A DNA stretch of 64,000 nucleotides, from positions 186,001 through 250,000 of the forward strand of contig WGME01000017.1 in the NCBI GenBank assembly GCA_016125225.1. The letters are read 5' to 3'. This stretch comes from a bacterium. GTDB taxonomy: Bacteria; Planctomycetota; Planctomycetia; Planctomycetales; Planctomycetaceae. The position numbers and the translations under genes are program-made. Below are positions 9,804 to 18,343 of this stretch, one piece after another; the stretch's first letter is position 1, and each line of letters opens with the position of its first letter. The notes under the pieces are model-generated. The model did no database searches, was not told the DNA's origin, and worked only from the letters and a program-made list of their open reading frames with translations.

Positions 9804-11252
9804 TTACCGTACCGACTCGAACTTCTTGATGAGTTGCTGTGTTCCGTAATAGGCTCCGCCGCCAAAGGCGGCTATGAAGACCAGCGTCCAGATCCAGCCC
9901 CAATCGCTTCCTTGCGGATGATCGAGGGCATCCACCAGTTTCAAGCGGACGCTGTCAACATGTTGCCGCACCGTTGGTTCTTCGGTGCTTTTCTCGATGG
10001 AATTGAGTTGAGAGACATAGGCTTTGCCGATTTCCGGATGGGCCTGCAGAACGTCAAGGGCCGCCACTCGAGCTTCGACATCACCGTCAGTTTCAATCAA
10101 TGTCAGCAATTGATCGGCGACGCTTGATGATAACTCCGGCATGCGGGCCAGTTGCTGCAACGCTGGAACCTGCCCCGCCCCGGGAGCCAGCGCCTGCTGC
10201 TCCCACGCCTGCTGTAACAGTTTGGCCCGGGCCGCCGCTGCCCAAGCCGAACGCCATCCCCATCCCGCCAGCATTGCCACGACCACAACCACGACCAGCA
10301 GGAGTTTCGTGACGACCGGATGGGCTGTCGATGTTTGGGGTCCGATCAATTCGTCATCGGGATCAGCCGTCGTGCTGACCACATGTGTGACAGGATTTGC
10401 CGGAGTTCGGGCGTACGGGTCGACCTGACTCAACGAAGGACGCAGAATGGCTTCCAGCCGTTGCTGAACAACGGCCGCACTCTCAGGTCGGTCATCGGGA
10501 TTCTTTTTCAGGAGATCGTCGACCAGTCGATCGAGTTCGGCAGGGCAATCGAGGACCAGTGTAGATACATGGCGTGGCGGTTCTTTCAGATGCTTATGCA
10601 GAATCTCCGCCGGAGCATCGGCATCAAACGGCGGCTGCCCGGTCAGCAGTTCGAATAACACGCAACCCAGGGCATATAAGTCGGTGCGATTTGATAACTC
10701 TGGTTTGCCGCGAATCTGTTCCGGGGCCATGTACAGAAACGTTCCGGCAGTTTTTCCCGCGGTCGTTAAGCGTTGTCCAGCGACAATGGCTGCCAGGCCA
10801 AAGTCACTGAGTTTCAATTTGCCCGCTTTCGTCAGCAAGAAGTTGGCGGGCTTGAGATCGCGATGAATGATGCCGCGCTCGTGGGCATACTCCAGAGCCG
10901 ATGCGATCTGGATGCCATATTCGACGACATAATCCCAGGAGAGTTGGCCTTTCTTTCGTAACGCCTCGGAGAGTGTCCCCCCCTCGACGTACTCCATCGC
11001 GTAGTATCGCTGCTTGCTTTCCGTGGTGCCGCCGAAGCAATGCACGATGTTCGGATGCTTGAGCTGCTTGAGAATGTCGAGTTCCCGATCGAAACGGGCG
11101 GCGAGGGTAGGATGCTTCGCCACTTCTTCGGGCAGCAGTTTCACGGCGACAATGCGATTATTGCCGACATAGCGGGCGCGATAAACCACCCCCATGCCCC
11201 CTTCGCCGAGTTTCTCCAGCAGTTCGAACGGCCAGATCCATTTCGACGACAC
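9804..11252 (-). CDS. Membrane-anchored Hanks-type serine/threonine protein kinase
   Basis: 482 residues. The kinase domain covers about 8-270: glycine loop G16-x-G-x-x-G21, ATP-binding Lys38 (VAVKLL), catalytic loop H130-R-D132-L-K-P-A-N137, D150-F-G, and the APE box at A176-P-E178. All catalytic residues are present, so it should be active. After a proline/threonine-rich linker a transmembrane helix lies at about 316-333. It is followed by about 120 helical residues, then a second hydrophobic helix near the C-terminus (WIWTLVFIAAFGGGAYYG) and a short positively charged tail. Two helices would return the C-terminus to the cytoplasm, unlike PASTA-type kinases. Such kinases are numerous in planctomycetes. 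The DUF2891 gene follows directly and could be a partner; substrates are unknown. Confidence 0.93.
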   Translation of the reverse strand: MSSKWIWPFELLEKLGEGGMGVVYRARYVGNNRIVAVKLLPEEVAKHPTLAARFDRELDILKQLKHPNIVHCFGGTTESKQRYYAMEYVEGGTLSEALRKKGQLSWDYVVEYGIQIASALEYAHERGIIHRDLKPANFLLTKAGKLKLSDFGLAAIVAGQRLTTAGKTAGTFLYMAPEQIRGKPELSNRTDLYALGCVLFELLTGQPPFDADAPAEILHKHLKEPPRHVSTLVLDCPAELDRLVDDLLKKNPDDRPESAAVVQQRLEAILRPSLSQVDPYARTPANPVTHVVSTTADPDDELIGPQTSTAHPVVTKLLLVVVVVVAMLAGWGWRSAWAAAARAKLLQQAWEQQALAPGAGQVPALQQLARMPELSSSVADQLLTLIETDGDVEARVAALDVLQAHPEIGKAYVSQLNSIEKSTEEPTVRQHVDSVRLKLVDALDHPQGSDWGWIWTLVFIAAFGGGAYYGTQQLIKKFESVR

Positions 11253-11542
11253 GCAATGCGTCCTTGTTCCCGGTATTCAGAATCGCGAACGTCAGCACAC
11301 CCGTACAGAACGTTTTTCCTAGTATAGGCGCTGAAATGAAGACGGGGACAGCTTGACCTGAACCCTCTGTTAAGAAATTGGGTCTCTGCCCTGAACCGGC
11401 TTAGCGTTGACGCCTCTGGTTCGACCGCAGTATAAGCCCCGTATTCTTGTCGGAAGTCGAATGTGGTTCGTTGGTTCTGACGATCGTCTCGTGCTCGATC
11501 GACCGGAATCTATGGAGTTCATTCACCGCGAAAGCTCGCCGG

Positions 11543-13726
11543 ATGTTGACTGTTGCCTTGCCCGATGGTTCGGTTCATGAATTTGGTGATCAGGCCACCG
11601 CTTACGATGTTGCCATGAAGATCAGTGCACGGCTGGCCCAACAAGCCGTGGGAGCCGTTGTCGGTTCGACCGTGGTCGACCTGATGAAGCCCCTGGCCGA
11701 ATGCACCGACGAACGGCCGATACCGGTCAAACTTCTCACGGAAAAAGATCCGCAATCGCTGGGAATTCTGCGGCACTCGTGCGCACACATCATGGCTCGC
11801 GCGGTGATGCGGCTTTATCCGGGAGTGGAACTGGCGTTCGGCCCGACCACCGGGCATGGCTTCTACTATGATATGTCATTGCCACAGCCGATCAGCGAAG
11901 ACGATTTCCCGCGGATCGAAGCCGAAATGGCCAAGATTGTGGCGGAAGGCGAACCGTTTGAGCGGTTCATTTGCGACCGCGTCGAAGCCGCCGAGCTAAT
12001 GACAGGCCTGTCGCAGGAACTCAAAGTCGAACACATCAACACCGGTCTGGCCGATCACCCGACTGTCAGCTTCTACCGTCAGGGCGAGTTCGTCGATCTC
12101 TGTCGAGGCCCACACATTCCGGATGCCAAGCGGGTCAAGGCATTCAAGCTGTTGTCGGTCGCCGGGTCTTACTGGAAAGGTGACGCGGCGGGAAAGCCAT
12201 TGCAGCGGCTGTATGGCACCGCCTGGTTCTCGCAGAAAGATCTCGATGGCTATCTCGAACAGGTGAACGAAGCCAAACGCCGCGATCATCGGGTGCTTGG
12301 CAAGCAACTCGGCCTCTTCACCATCAGCCACGATGTCGGCCCGGGGTTGTGCCTCTGGATGCCCAAGGGGGCGACCGTCCGTTCGCTGCTGGAAGACTTC
12401 ATCAAGCAGGAATTGCTCCGCCGCGGCTATCAGCCCGTTTATACCCCGCACATCGGCCGGGTCGAGATGTACGAAACCAGCGGCCATTTCCCGTACTATC
12501 GCGATTCACAATTTGCCCCGCTCTTCGGGCATGATGGCGGCCAGCTTGTCGACTGGTGGATTCGTCAACTGCAAGCAGGCGGACTCACCGCCGAGCAGGA
12601 ATCGACCTTGCTGGCCACCGCCGGTTTGATGCAGGTCGATGTGCGCGAATACCCCAAAATGGGTTCCGTCGAAGAGAAGACCAGCGTCCTACGAGCTTGG
12701 GAAAAACAACATGAGCGGTATCTGCTCAAGCCGATGAACTGTCCGCATCACGTGCAGATCTACAAGGCTCAGCCCCGCAGCTATCGCGATCTACCGGTGC
12801 GACTCGCTGAGTTTGGTACCGTCTATCGGCATGAGCAATCGGGCGAACTCAACGGCATGCTGCGTGTGCGCGGGCTGACTCAGGATGATGCCCATCTCTT
12901 CTGCACTCCGGAGCAAGTCGAGCAGGAATTCAAAGATACTCTCGATCTGGTGAAGTTTGTGCTCGGCAGCGTGGGCCTCGACGATTATCGCGTGCAGCTA
13001 TCGAGCCGTGACCCGGCCTCCGATAAATATGTCGGTTCGCCGGAACTGTGGGAACATGCCCAGGATACTCTGCGGAAGGTGCTGTTCGAGTCCGGCCTGC
13101 CTTTCACCGAATGTCCCGGTGAAGCAGCGTTCTATGGTCCAAAGACCGACTTCATGGTGCGTGACGCCATTGGTCGCGAATGGCAACTCGGCACCGTGCA
13201 ACTCGATTACAACTTGCCGGAACGGTTTGAGCTGGAATACATCGGCACCGATAACCAGTCGCATCGCCCCGTCATGATTCATCGCGCTCCGTTCGGCTCC
13301 ATGGAACGGTTCACCGGCATGTTGATCGAACACTTCGCCGGCGCCTTCCCCTTGTGGCTGGCCCCCGAGCAGGTGCGTGTGATGTCGATTGGTGAAAAGT
13401 TCGAGGAGTACGCCCGTGACGTGGAACAAAAGCTGCGAGCCGCGGGGTTCCGGGTCACCAGTGATTTGCGCAGCGCGAAGATCAACGCCAAGGTGCGTGA
13501 TGCCCAGGTGGAATTGATTCCCTACATGGTGGTTGTGGGTGGCCGCGATGTTGAAAACCAGACCGTGTCAGTCCGTGATCGTCTCGAAGGAGAACTTGGT
13601 GCGATGAGTCTGGCCGATGCCATCGCCAAACTCCGGGCCGAAGTCGACAACAAGGTGACTCGACAGGTGAAGAAATCGAGCTTCCAGTCGTTCACTGCTT
13701 CCGAGGAAGACGCGCACGAGTATTGA
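11543..13726 (+). CDS. thrS: Threonyl-tRNA synthetase, with an extra segment in the catalytic domain
   Basis: 727 residues from the ATG at 11543, which begins the TGS domain ([14 protein letters not shown]). The domain order is TGS (1-62), the N2 editing domain with its HxxxH (HSCAH near 75) and CRGPH, the class II catalytic core from about 240, and the anticodon-binding domain from about 610. The zinc/threonine site is recognisable: Cys400 in PMNCPHH, the His in [10 protein letters not shown] and the His in [14 protein letters not shown]. It charges tRNA-Thr in the cytoplasm and hydrolyses mischarged Ser-tRNA. Residues about 331-386 (after [10 protein letters not shown], before [11 protein letters not shown]) form an acidic, helix-rich insertion absent from the E. 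coli enzyme. It stands alone between divergent and convergent neighbours. Confidence 0.97.
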   Translation: MLTVALPDGSVHEFGDQATAYDVAMKISARLAQQAVGAVVGSTVVDLMKPLAECTDERPIPVKLLTEKDPQSLGILRHSCAHIMARAVMRLYPGVELAFGPTTGHGFYYDMSLPQPISEDDFPRIEAEMAKIVAEGEPFERFICDRVEAAELMTGLSQELKVEHINTGLADHPTVSFYRQGEFVDLCRGPHIPDAKRVKAFKLLSVAGSYWKGDAAGKPLQRLYGTAWFSQKDLDGYLEQVNEAKRRDHRVLGKQLGLFTISHDVGPGLCLWMPKGATVRSLLEDFIKQELLRRGYQPVYTPHIGRVEMYETSGHFPYYRDSQFAPLFGHDGGQLVDWWIRQLQAGGLTAEQESTLLATAGLMQVDVREYPKMGSVEEKTSVLRAWEKQHERYLLKPMNCPHHVQIYKAQPRSYRDLPVRLAEFGTVYRHEQSGELNGMLRVRGLTQDDAHLFCTPEQVEQEFKDTLDLVKFVLGSVGLDDYRVQLSSRDPASDKYVGSPELWEHAQDTLRKVLFESGLPFTECPGEAAFYGPKTDFMVRDAIGREWQLGTVQLDYNLPERFELEYIGTDNQSHRPVMIHRAPFGSMERFTGMLIEHFAGAFPLWLAPEQVRVMSIGEKFEEYARDVEQKLRAAGFRVTSDLRSAKINAKVRDAQVELIPYMVVVGGRDVENQTVSVRDRLEGELGAMSLADAIAKLRAEVDNKVTRQVKKSSFQSFTASEEDAHEY

Positions 13727-13734
13727 GAATGAGC

Positions 13735-13818
13735 TAAGTGGCAAGTGCTCAGAGCCAAGTGTCAGAAGAGTGGAATGTCCATCGTCAGGGGCATCTATCG
13801 CTTAGCACTTGCCTCTTA
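13735..13818. repeat. Long imperfect inverted repeat between convergent genes
   Basis: The arm TAAGTGGCAAGTGCT at 13735-13749 matches the reverse complement of AGCACTTGCCTCTTA at 13804-13818 in 14 of 15 positions, with a 54-base loop. A second nested pair, AGTGTCA at 13758-13764 and TGACACT at 13831-13837, lies partly inside. It sits between the stops of thrS and the convergent sialidase-like gene. It may be a shared processing or termination structure, but there is no T-tract of a standard terminator, and it may instead be one copy of a dispersed intergenic repeat. Confidence 0.55.
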
Positions 13819-13847
13819 GCACTCATCACGTGACACTCCCCCGCTGA

Positions 13848-15086
13848 TTAATCCTGGCCACGGACCCAGGCTTCGTTGAACCGCGCGACAGTCAATCGGC
13901 CGGTGCGATAGATCGTTTTGCCGTCGGTGCTGCCTCGCTCGTAAAAGCACAGCATCGTGCCGTCGGGCAATGCTGCCAAGTCGCTGTAGCCGCTGAAGCC
14001 CGGTTCGAGCAGACGCTGTACGGGCCATGTGGCTGCTTCATCTTCGCTCAGCTTGACGGTGACATTGACACGGTCGCGGCCTTTGCCGGGGGCGGCCTTG
14101 CCATCAAGACGTTCCAGATTGTGCGGGTTGGAAAACGCGAGCAGCCCAGAGTGCTGGGCATCCGGCAGACGGACACGCACTAATCCAGCCATGCAGACCG
14201 GTTCGAGCAACGCCTCATCAAACCGGGGCGTGGTCCATTCGGTGGCACCATCGGGGCTGGTGGTGATCAACCGCCGATGGGCCAGCGATTCGCTTCGGCT
14301 GTTCAACATCACGCGACCATCGGCCAATTGTGCGATCACAGTTTCGTTGGGATAGACAAACTCCGGCGTGTCGGGCACCGCGATCGCCCCGCGATGCCAG
14401 GTCACGCCATTGTCATCGCTGTAAATGGTCGACGTCACCGATGGACGATGAGCATGCCCCCCTGTTCCGAGTGATAACCAGACCGGCACCACCAGTCGCC
14501 CGGTATGCGGCCCCATCGTCAATTGGATGCCATGAGCCGGTCCGGTGGCGATCACCTGCCAATTGTATTCCGGGCGGAACTTCTCAAACGTGGGGGTAAT
14601 CTCGACCGGCTCGGTCCATGTGACCCCTTCATCATCGCTGCGCAGATAGAAGCAGCGCATGTATTCGAGGCAGTACAGAAAGTGCACGGCTCCCGTCTGG
14701 TAGTCCACGATCGCGACGGGATTGTTGACCGTGTTGTCGCCGGGCTTGTCGAGCTTCTGAGCGGCTGCCACGGGATTGATCGGCAGGTCACCCGTCACTT
14801 GCACGAGTTGCTGCCGTGGTCCCCAGGTCTTCCCGCCATCGGTGCTGCGTCGCAACAAGACATCAATCGTGCCCCAATCGCCCGAGGCACTTTTGCGAGC
14901 TTCGCAGTAGGCCAGTATGGTTCCCTGCTTGGTCACCACGATGCCGGGGATGCGATACAGCTCGTAGCCATCCTGCTGGGAAATGAACAGATCGGTCTTC
15001 TCCAGCAAGGGCTCGGCAGCGGATGCCATCGATAACGGCAAACAGAGGCAGGTAACAATCATCCAGACGCAAGTGCGGAGCGACAT
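13848..15086 (-). CDS. Secreted sialidase-like BNR/Asp-box glycosidase
   Basis: 412 residues with a signal peptide over about residues 1-23 (MSLRTCVWMIVTCLCLPLSMASA). After it comes the YRIPGIVV motif (about 41-48), the Arg-Ile-Pro signature of GH33 sialidases. Four Asp boxes of the S-x-D-x-G-x-T-W type follow: RRSTDGGKTW, RSDDEGVTW, YSDDNGVTWH and the degenerate LSEDEAATW, as in a six-bladed propeller. FCYERGSTDG near the C-terminus resembles the conserved Tyr/Glu region. It should act outside the cytoplasm on terminal sialic acids or a related sugar; many planctomycete members have untested specificity, so 'sialidase' is a family name here. No sialic-acid transport or catabolic gene adjoins it. 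Confidence 0.85.
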   Translation of the reverse strand: MSLRTCVWMIVTCLCLPLSMASAAEPLLEKTDLFISQQDGYELYRIPGIVVTKQGTILAYCEARKSASGDWGTIDVLLRRSTDGGKTWGPRQQLVQVTGDLPINPVAAAQKLDKPGDNTVNNPVAIVDYQTGAVHFLYCLEYMRCFYLRSDDEGVTWTEPVEITPTFEKFRPEYNWQVIATGPAHGIQLTMGPHTGRLVVPVWLSLGTGGHAHRPSVTSTIYSDDNGVTWHRGAIAVPDTPEFVYPNETVIAQLADGRVMLNSRSESLAHRRLITTSPDGATEWTTPRFDEALLEPVCMAGLVRVRLPDAQHSGLLAFSNPHNLERLDGKAAPGKGRDRVNVTVKLSEDEAATWPVQRLLEPGFSGYSDLAALPDGTMLCFYERGSTDGKTIYRTGRLTVARFNEAWVRGQD

Positions 15087-15234
15087 GGCGGCAATCTCTT
15101 GAGTTGAAGGTTGTGCGTAGTTATCGAAAGTGGCATCACGATTTGTGTTTATGAATTTTGGGTCTCGCTGCCGTGACCGTCAATCAACATCCCGAATTCG
15201 GCCCGCTGCATCAGACGAGTGCTCATGATTTTCC

Positions 15235-15263
15235 TTGACAGAAAACCGACCGATTGGTACAGT
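15235..15263 (+). promoter_or_regulatory. Sigma-70-type promoter of the tetR-dev operon
   Basis: A perfect TTGACA (15235-15240) is followed after exactly 17 bases by TACAGT (15258-15263). This is the best housekeeping-type promoter seen in the window. The predicted start near 15270 leaves a leader of only about 20 bases before the tetR ATG at 15290. Confidence 0.7.
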
Positions 15264-15273
15264 AAAACCATCC
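15252..15273. promoter_or_regulatory. Possible TetR operator overlapping the -10 element
   Basis: GATTGGT (15252-15258) and ACCATCC (15267-15273) form an imperfect palindrome (5 of 7 pairs) around an 8-base centre that covers the -10 hexamer. Its position immediately ahead of a tetR gene fits autorepression of the whole operon. It is seen by eye only, and other imperfect repeats nearby could serve as well. Confidence 0.4.
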
Positions 15274-15289
15274 TGACGGATTGTTGACC

Positions 15290-15946
15290 ATGAGAGCCAC
15301 CTCCAGCGTCGACCGCATTTGTCAGGCCGCGATACGCATTGCGGCCCGCGACAGTTTGTTGGCCATGACGTTAGATAATGTCGCCAAGGAAGCCGGCATA
15401 AGCAAAGGGGGAGTGATGTATCACTTCCCGACCAAAGAGCAGTTGCTGACCGGGGTGATGCAGTATTTCGGTGAACGTGCCGAACGCATGCTGCTGCGAC
15501 GCATTGCCGAAGACCCTGAGCCACGTTACCGATGGGCACGGGCGATGCTGAGCTTTCTGTTTCCGGGGCCAGACGACGTACCCGATCTCACAAGGGATGA
15601 ATCCGAAGCGGGTCTGTCTCCTGAGGTTCTGCGGCAGTTCAAACTCGCCATGCTGGCTGCCGCAGCGAACAATCCGGGTTTGTTTGAGCCTGTTCGGGCC
15701 GTGGGTCAGCGGATGCGAGACCGTCTGCTGAGTGATCCGCAGGAAGGTTTGGATCAGTTGCTGGTCTGGCTCACCGTGGACGGTTTGTTTTTGTGGCAAT
15801 TTGTCGGTTTGATGAAGACCGATGATCCTTTGTTTCAGCGCGTCGGAAAAGCCCTGCGGGAAAAAATCTCAGCGAAGATGGAGGCGGACACGAAGATATC
15901 GCGAAAGCCACGTAAAGCCGTCTCCGGGAAAGCGAGATCGTCATGA
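15290..15946 (+). CDS. TetR/AcrR family transcriptional regulator
   Basis: 218 residues from the ATG at 15290 (a TTG three codons earlier is unlikely). The N-terminal helix-turn-helix covers about residues 6-52: RICQAAIRIAARDSLLAMTLDNVAKEAGISKGGVMYHFPTKEQLL is diagnostic in its V-A-x-x-A-G-x-S-K-G-x-x-Y-x-H-F pattern. The C-terminal ligand domain (about 60-195) is all-helical with no recognisable ligand site, and the tail is basic. The stop overlaps the next start (ATGA at 15943-15946), so it is translated with the exporter genes and probably represses them and itself from the promoter at 15235-15263. The inducer is unknown, plausibly the exported lipid or drug. Confidence 0.92.
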   Translation: MRATSSVDRICQAAIRIAARDSLLAMTLDNVAKEAGISKGGVMYHFPTKEQLLTGVMQYFGERAERMLLRRIAEDPEPRYRWARAMLSFLFPGPDDVPDLTRDESEAGLSPEVLRQFKLAMLAAAANNPGLFEPVRAVGQRMRDRLLSDPQEGLDQLLVWLTVDGLFLWQFVGLMKTDDPLFQRVGKALREKISAKMEADTKISRKPRKAVSGKARSS

Positions 15947-17124
15947 ACCCAGCTTTGCCGGTGCTGCGACGGACACGCTCAAATCGTTGGCTGTGTGCCA
16001 TCATTACCATTTCTTTGCTGGTGATCTCGGGAACGATGGGGTGGTTGTTCGCGCGGGAATGGTGGAACCGTTCCTCGCCCGGAGACAACCCGCCTGCGGC
16101 GACCGCACCGGTTCGTAAAATTCATGCTTTGGGGCGATTAGAACCGCGTGGTCGAGTCCTGCGAATTGCACCCCCGTCAGGCAATGAAGGTGCCATCGTG
16201 CAGACCCTGCTGGTTGCCGAGGGAGATGATGTCGAACCGGGGCAGGTGCTGGCCGTGCTGGATGTCGCTGAGCGACGACAGGCCGCCGTGCAGGAAGCGG
16301 AAAGCCGCTGGCATGCCGCCGAAGCCCGGTTGGCACAGGTCCGCGCAGGGGCCAAACCGGGCGACATCGCCGCCCAGGTTGCCATGGTGACACGCACGGA
16401 AGCCCAGTTGTCGATCGCCAAGAAAGAACTCGAACGGGCCCGTCAACTGGCCGAGCAGAACGTGTTGCCCGCTGAGAGCCTCGATGTGAAAGAACTCGCC
16501 TACGAACAGGCCGAACTTGAAGCCCAGCGTAGTCGGGCCATGCTGGACAGCCTGAAAGAAGTCCGCGAGGTCGATGTCCGCGTCCAGGAACAGGAAGTCG
16601 CCACGGCATTCGCGGCATTACAACATGCGAAAGCCGACCGTCTGGCCGCAGAAGTTCATAGCCCAGCGGTCGGACGCGTTCTCAAAATTCATACCCGTGC
16701 AGGGGAACGTGTGGGTGATAACGGACTGCTGGAACTTGGCGATGTCCAACACATGCAGGCCGTGGCGGAAGTTTTTGAAGGTGATGTCCACGATCTGCAG
16801 CCGGGGCAACCCGCAACAATTGAAGTCCAAAGTACACGTCGACGGTACCAGGGCGAGGTCGCAGAGATTGGTTTGCTGGTGGCCCGCAAAGTTGTCTTAT
16901 CGAACGATCCGGTCAGTGACACCGATGCCCGCGTGATTGAAGTGCGGATCGACTTGCGTGCGGAAGACATTCCCGATCTGCAGCGGTTGAGTAACGCCCG
17001 AATCGAAGTCAGTATCGAAATTTCCCCACCGGCTGTGGCTCCGTCTCCGCATCTGGCCATGCGTCCCAGAGAGAAGGTGGTCGCAGGGATTCTAGTCGGT
17101 GCGTCGGCACAGCGGAGTCGTTGA
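15943..17124 (+). CDS. DevB-like membrane fusion protein of an ABC exporter
   Basis: 393 residues. A signal-anchor helix at about 17-41 (WLCAIITISLLVISGTMGWLF) leads to a DevB-type periplasmic adaptor. The first half-lipoyl segment includes IHALGRLEPRGRVLRIAPPSG, followed by EGDDVEPGQVLAVLD, a long coiled-coil hairpin (about 110-220, rich in E, A, Q, R), then the second half-lipoyl motif VHSPAVGRVLKIHTRAGERVG and a beta-barrel. The opening 'G-R-L-E-P-x-G-x-V' motif is characteristic of the DevB branch known from cyanobacterial heterocyst glycolipid export. It links the inner-membrane ABC pair to an outer-membrane channel, not encoded nearby. It overlaps tetR by four bases and precedes devC by six. 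Confidence 0.88.
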   Translation: MNPALPVLRRTRSNRWLCAIITISLLVISGTMGWLFAREWWNRSSPGDNPPAATAPVRKIHALGRLEPRGRVLRIAPPSGNEGAIVQTLLVAEGDDVEPGQVLAVLDVAERRQAAVQEAESRWHAAEARLAQVRAGAKPGDIAAQVAMVTRTEAQLSIAKKELERARQLAEQNVLPAESLDVKELAYEQAELEAQRSRAMLDSLKEVREVDVRVQEQEVATAFAALQHAKADRLAAEVHSPAVGRVLKIHTRAGERVGDNGLLELGDVQHMQAVAEVFEGDVHDLQPGQPATIEVQSTRRRYQGEVAEIGLLVARKVVLSNDPVSDTDARVIEVRIDLRAEDIPDLQRLSNARIEVSIEISPPAVAPSPHLAMRPREKVVAGILVGASAQRSR

Positions 17125-17130
17125 ACGATC

Positions 17131-18285
17131 ATGCTGTCGAGCTTCGTTCTCGCCTGGCGACAGATTACGCATCACCGTATGAAACTGGCGGTGGCGGCGG
17201 CTGGTGTCGTGGTGGCCGTCATGCTGATGCTCGTGCAACTTGGCATCCGCGAAGGGGCGATGGATAACAGCGTCGCCATTACTCGGCGGATTACCGCGGA
17301 ACTGGTGGTTGTCAGTCCCCGCACGAAGACCATTTTTCAGTCCACGGCCTTTCCCCGCCGGTTGCTGTACCGCCTTCCGGCTCATCCGCAGGTCGAGCGT
17401 GTGCAGGAACTCTACATGTCCCAGGCCCGCTGGCGGAATCCGTGGACTTACCGCGAATTCCCCATTTCGGTCTACGGCGTGAATCCCGATCACACCTTGC
17501 TCAAATTGGCGGGTTTCGAGGAGCGTGCCGAAGAACTCCGACTGCGTGACCACGTCATCTTCGATCGTCTCAGCCGCGATTCGTTCGGACCAGTCATTGA
17601 AACGGTGGAACGTGAAGGGCAACTGGAAACGGAAATCAATCGGCGACGCGTCACGGTTTTCGATACGATCTCGGTCGGCATCTCCATGACCACCGACGGC
17701 AACCTGTATGCGACTCCGGAAAACTTTCTGAGAATGTTTCCCGAACGGACCTCCGGCGCGGTGGATCTGGGGCTGGTGAAACTGAAACCCGGAGCCGACC
17801 CGGTAGCCATGTGCCGTGAGCTGCAGCCCTATCTCGGAACGGAAGCGGTGATCATGCCGCAAGCCGCGCTGGTTCAATCGGAAGTCACATTCCTGCGGGA
17901 AAACGCCCCGATCGATTTCATTTTCGGTATGGGGGCCGCGGTGGGCTTCTTCATTGGTTTTGTGGTCGTCTATCAAATTCTGTATACCGAGGTGACGAAT
18001 CACCTGCCGCAGTATGCCACGCTCAAGGCGATTGGTTTTACCGACCGCTATCTGTTGCGGGTTGTGCTCAGTCAGGCGTTGATTCTCTCCGTTTTGGGTT
18101 ATATTCCCGGTTTCTTTCTGGCGCTTTGGTTGTACGGCATCGCCACGCGGGCGATTCAGATGCCGTTCAGCATGACATTGAGCCGGGCCGTTATGGTCGG
18201 CACCTTTACGTTGGTGATGTGTGGACTCTCGGGAGCCATTGCCGTCCGAAAAGCCCAATCGGCCGACCCCGCCGATGTCTTCTGA
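17131..18285 (+). CDS. DevC-like ABC exporter permease
   Basis: 384 residues of MacB/FtsX topology. One transmembrane helix near the N-terminus (about 18-38, LAVAAAGVVVAVMLMLVQLGI) is followed by a large periplasmic domain of about 220 residues, then three helices near 265-290, 320-345 and 350-375. LAWRQITHHRMKLAVAAAG at the start and YQILYTEVTNHLPQYATLKAIGF before the last helices match the DevC family. It forms the membrane part of the tripartite exporter with the DevA-like ATPase downstream and the DevB-like adaptor upstream. No catalytic residues are expected. The substrate is not evident; glycolipids in cyanobacteria are the best-known precedent. Confidence 0.9.
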   Translation: MLSSFVLAWRQITHHRMKLAVAAAGVVVAVMLMLVQLGIREGAMDNSVAITRRITAELVVVSPRTKTIFQSTAFPRRLLYRLPAHPQVERVQELYMSQARWRNPWTYREFPISVYGVNPDHTLLKLAGFEERAEELRLRDHVIFDRLSRDSFGPVIETVEREGQLETEINRRRVTVFDTISVGISMTTDGNLYATPENFLRMFPERTSGAVDLGLVKLKPGADPVAMCRELQPYLGTEAVIMPQAALVQSEVTFLRENAPIDFIFGMGAAVGFFIGFVVVYQILYTEVTNHLPQYATLKAIGFTDRYLLRVVLSQALILSVLGYIPGFFLALWLYGIATRAIQMPFSMTLSRAVMVGTFTLVMCGLSGAIAVRKAQSADPADVF

Positions 18286-18343
18286 AATTTCAAAAGCCGC
18301 CACCGCCGTGTGGCGGGCATTTGGCTTTATTGATTGAGCATCG

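Noticed and set aside
11253-11542. A T-box or other riboswitch ahead of thrS
   Set aside because: No T-box sequence, specifier loop or terminator/antiterminator pair could be found in the 290 bases.
13735-13837. Repeated AAGTGCT/AGCACTT motifs as a possible CRISPR or transposon end
   Set aside because: Only one inverted pair exists, there are no regular spacers or terminal duplications, and no transposase is nearby.
13848-15086. A sialic-acid utilisation cluster around the sialidase-like gene
   Set aside because: No NanA-, NanK-, NanE- or sialic-acid transporter-type gene lies in the neighbourhood; thrS and a TetR/exporter operon flank it.
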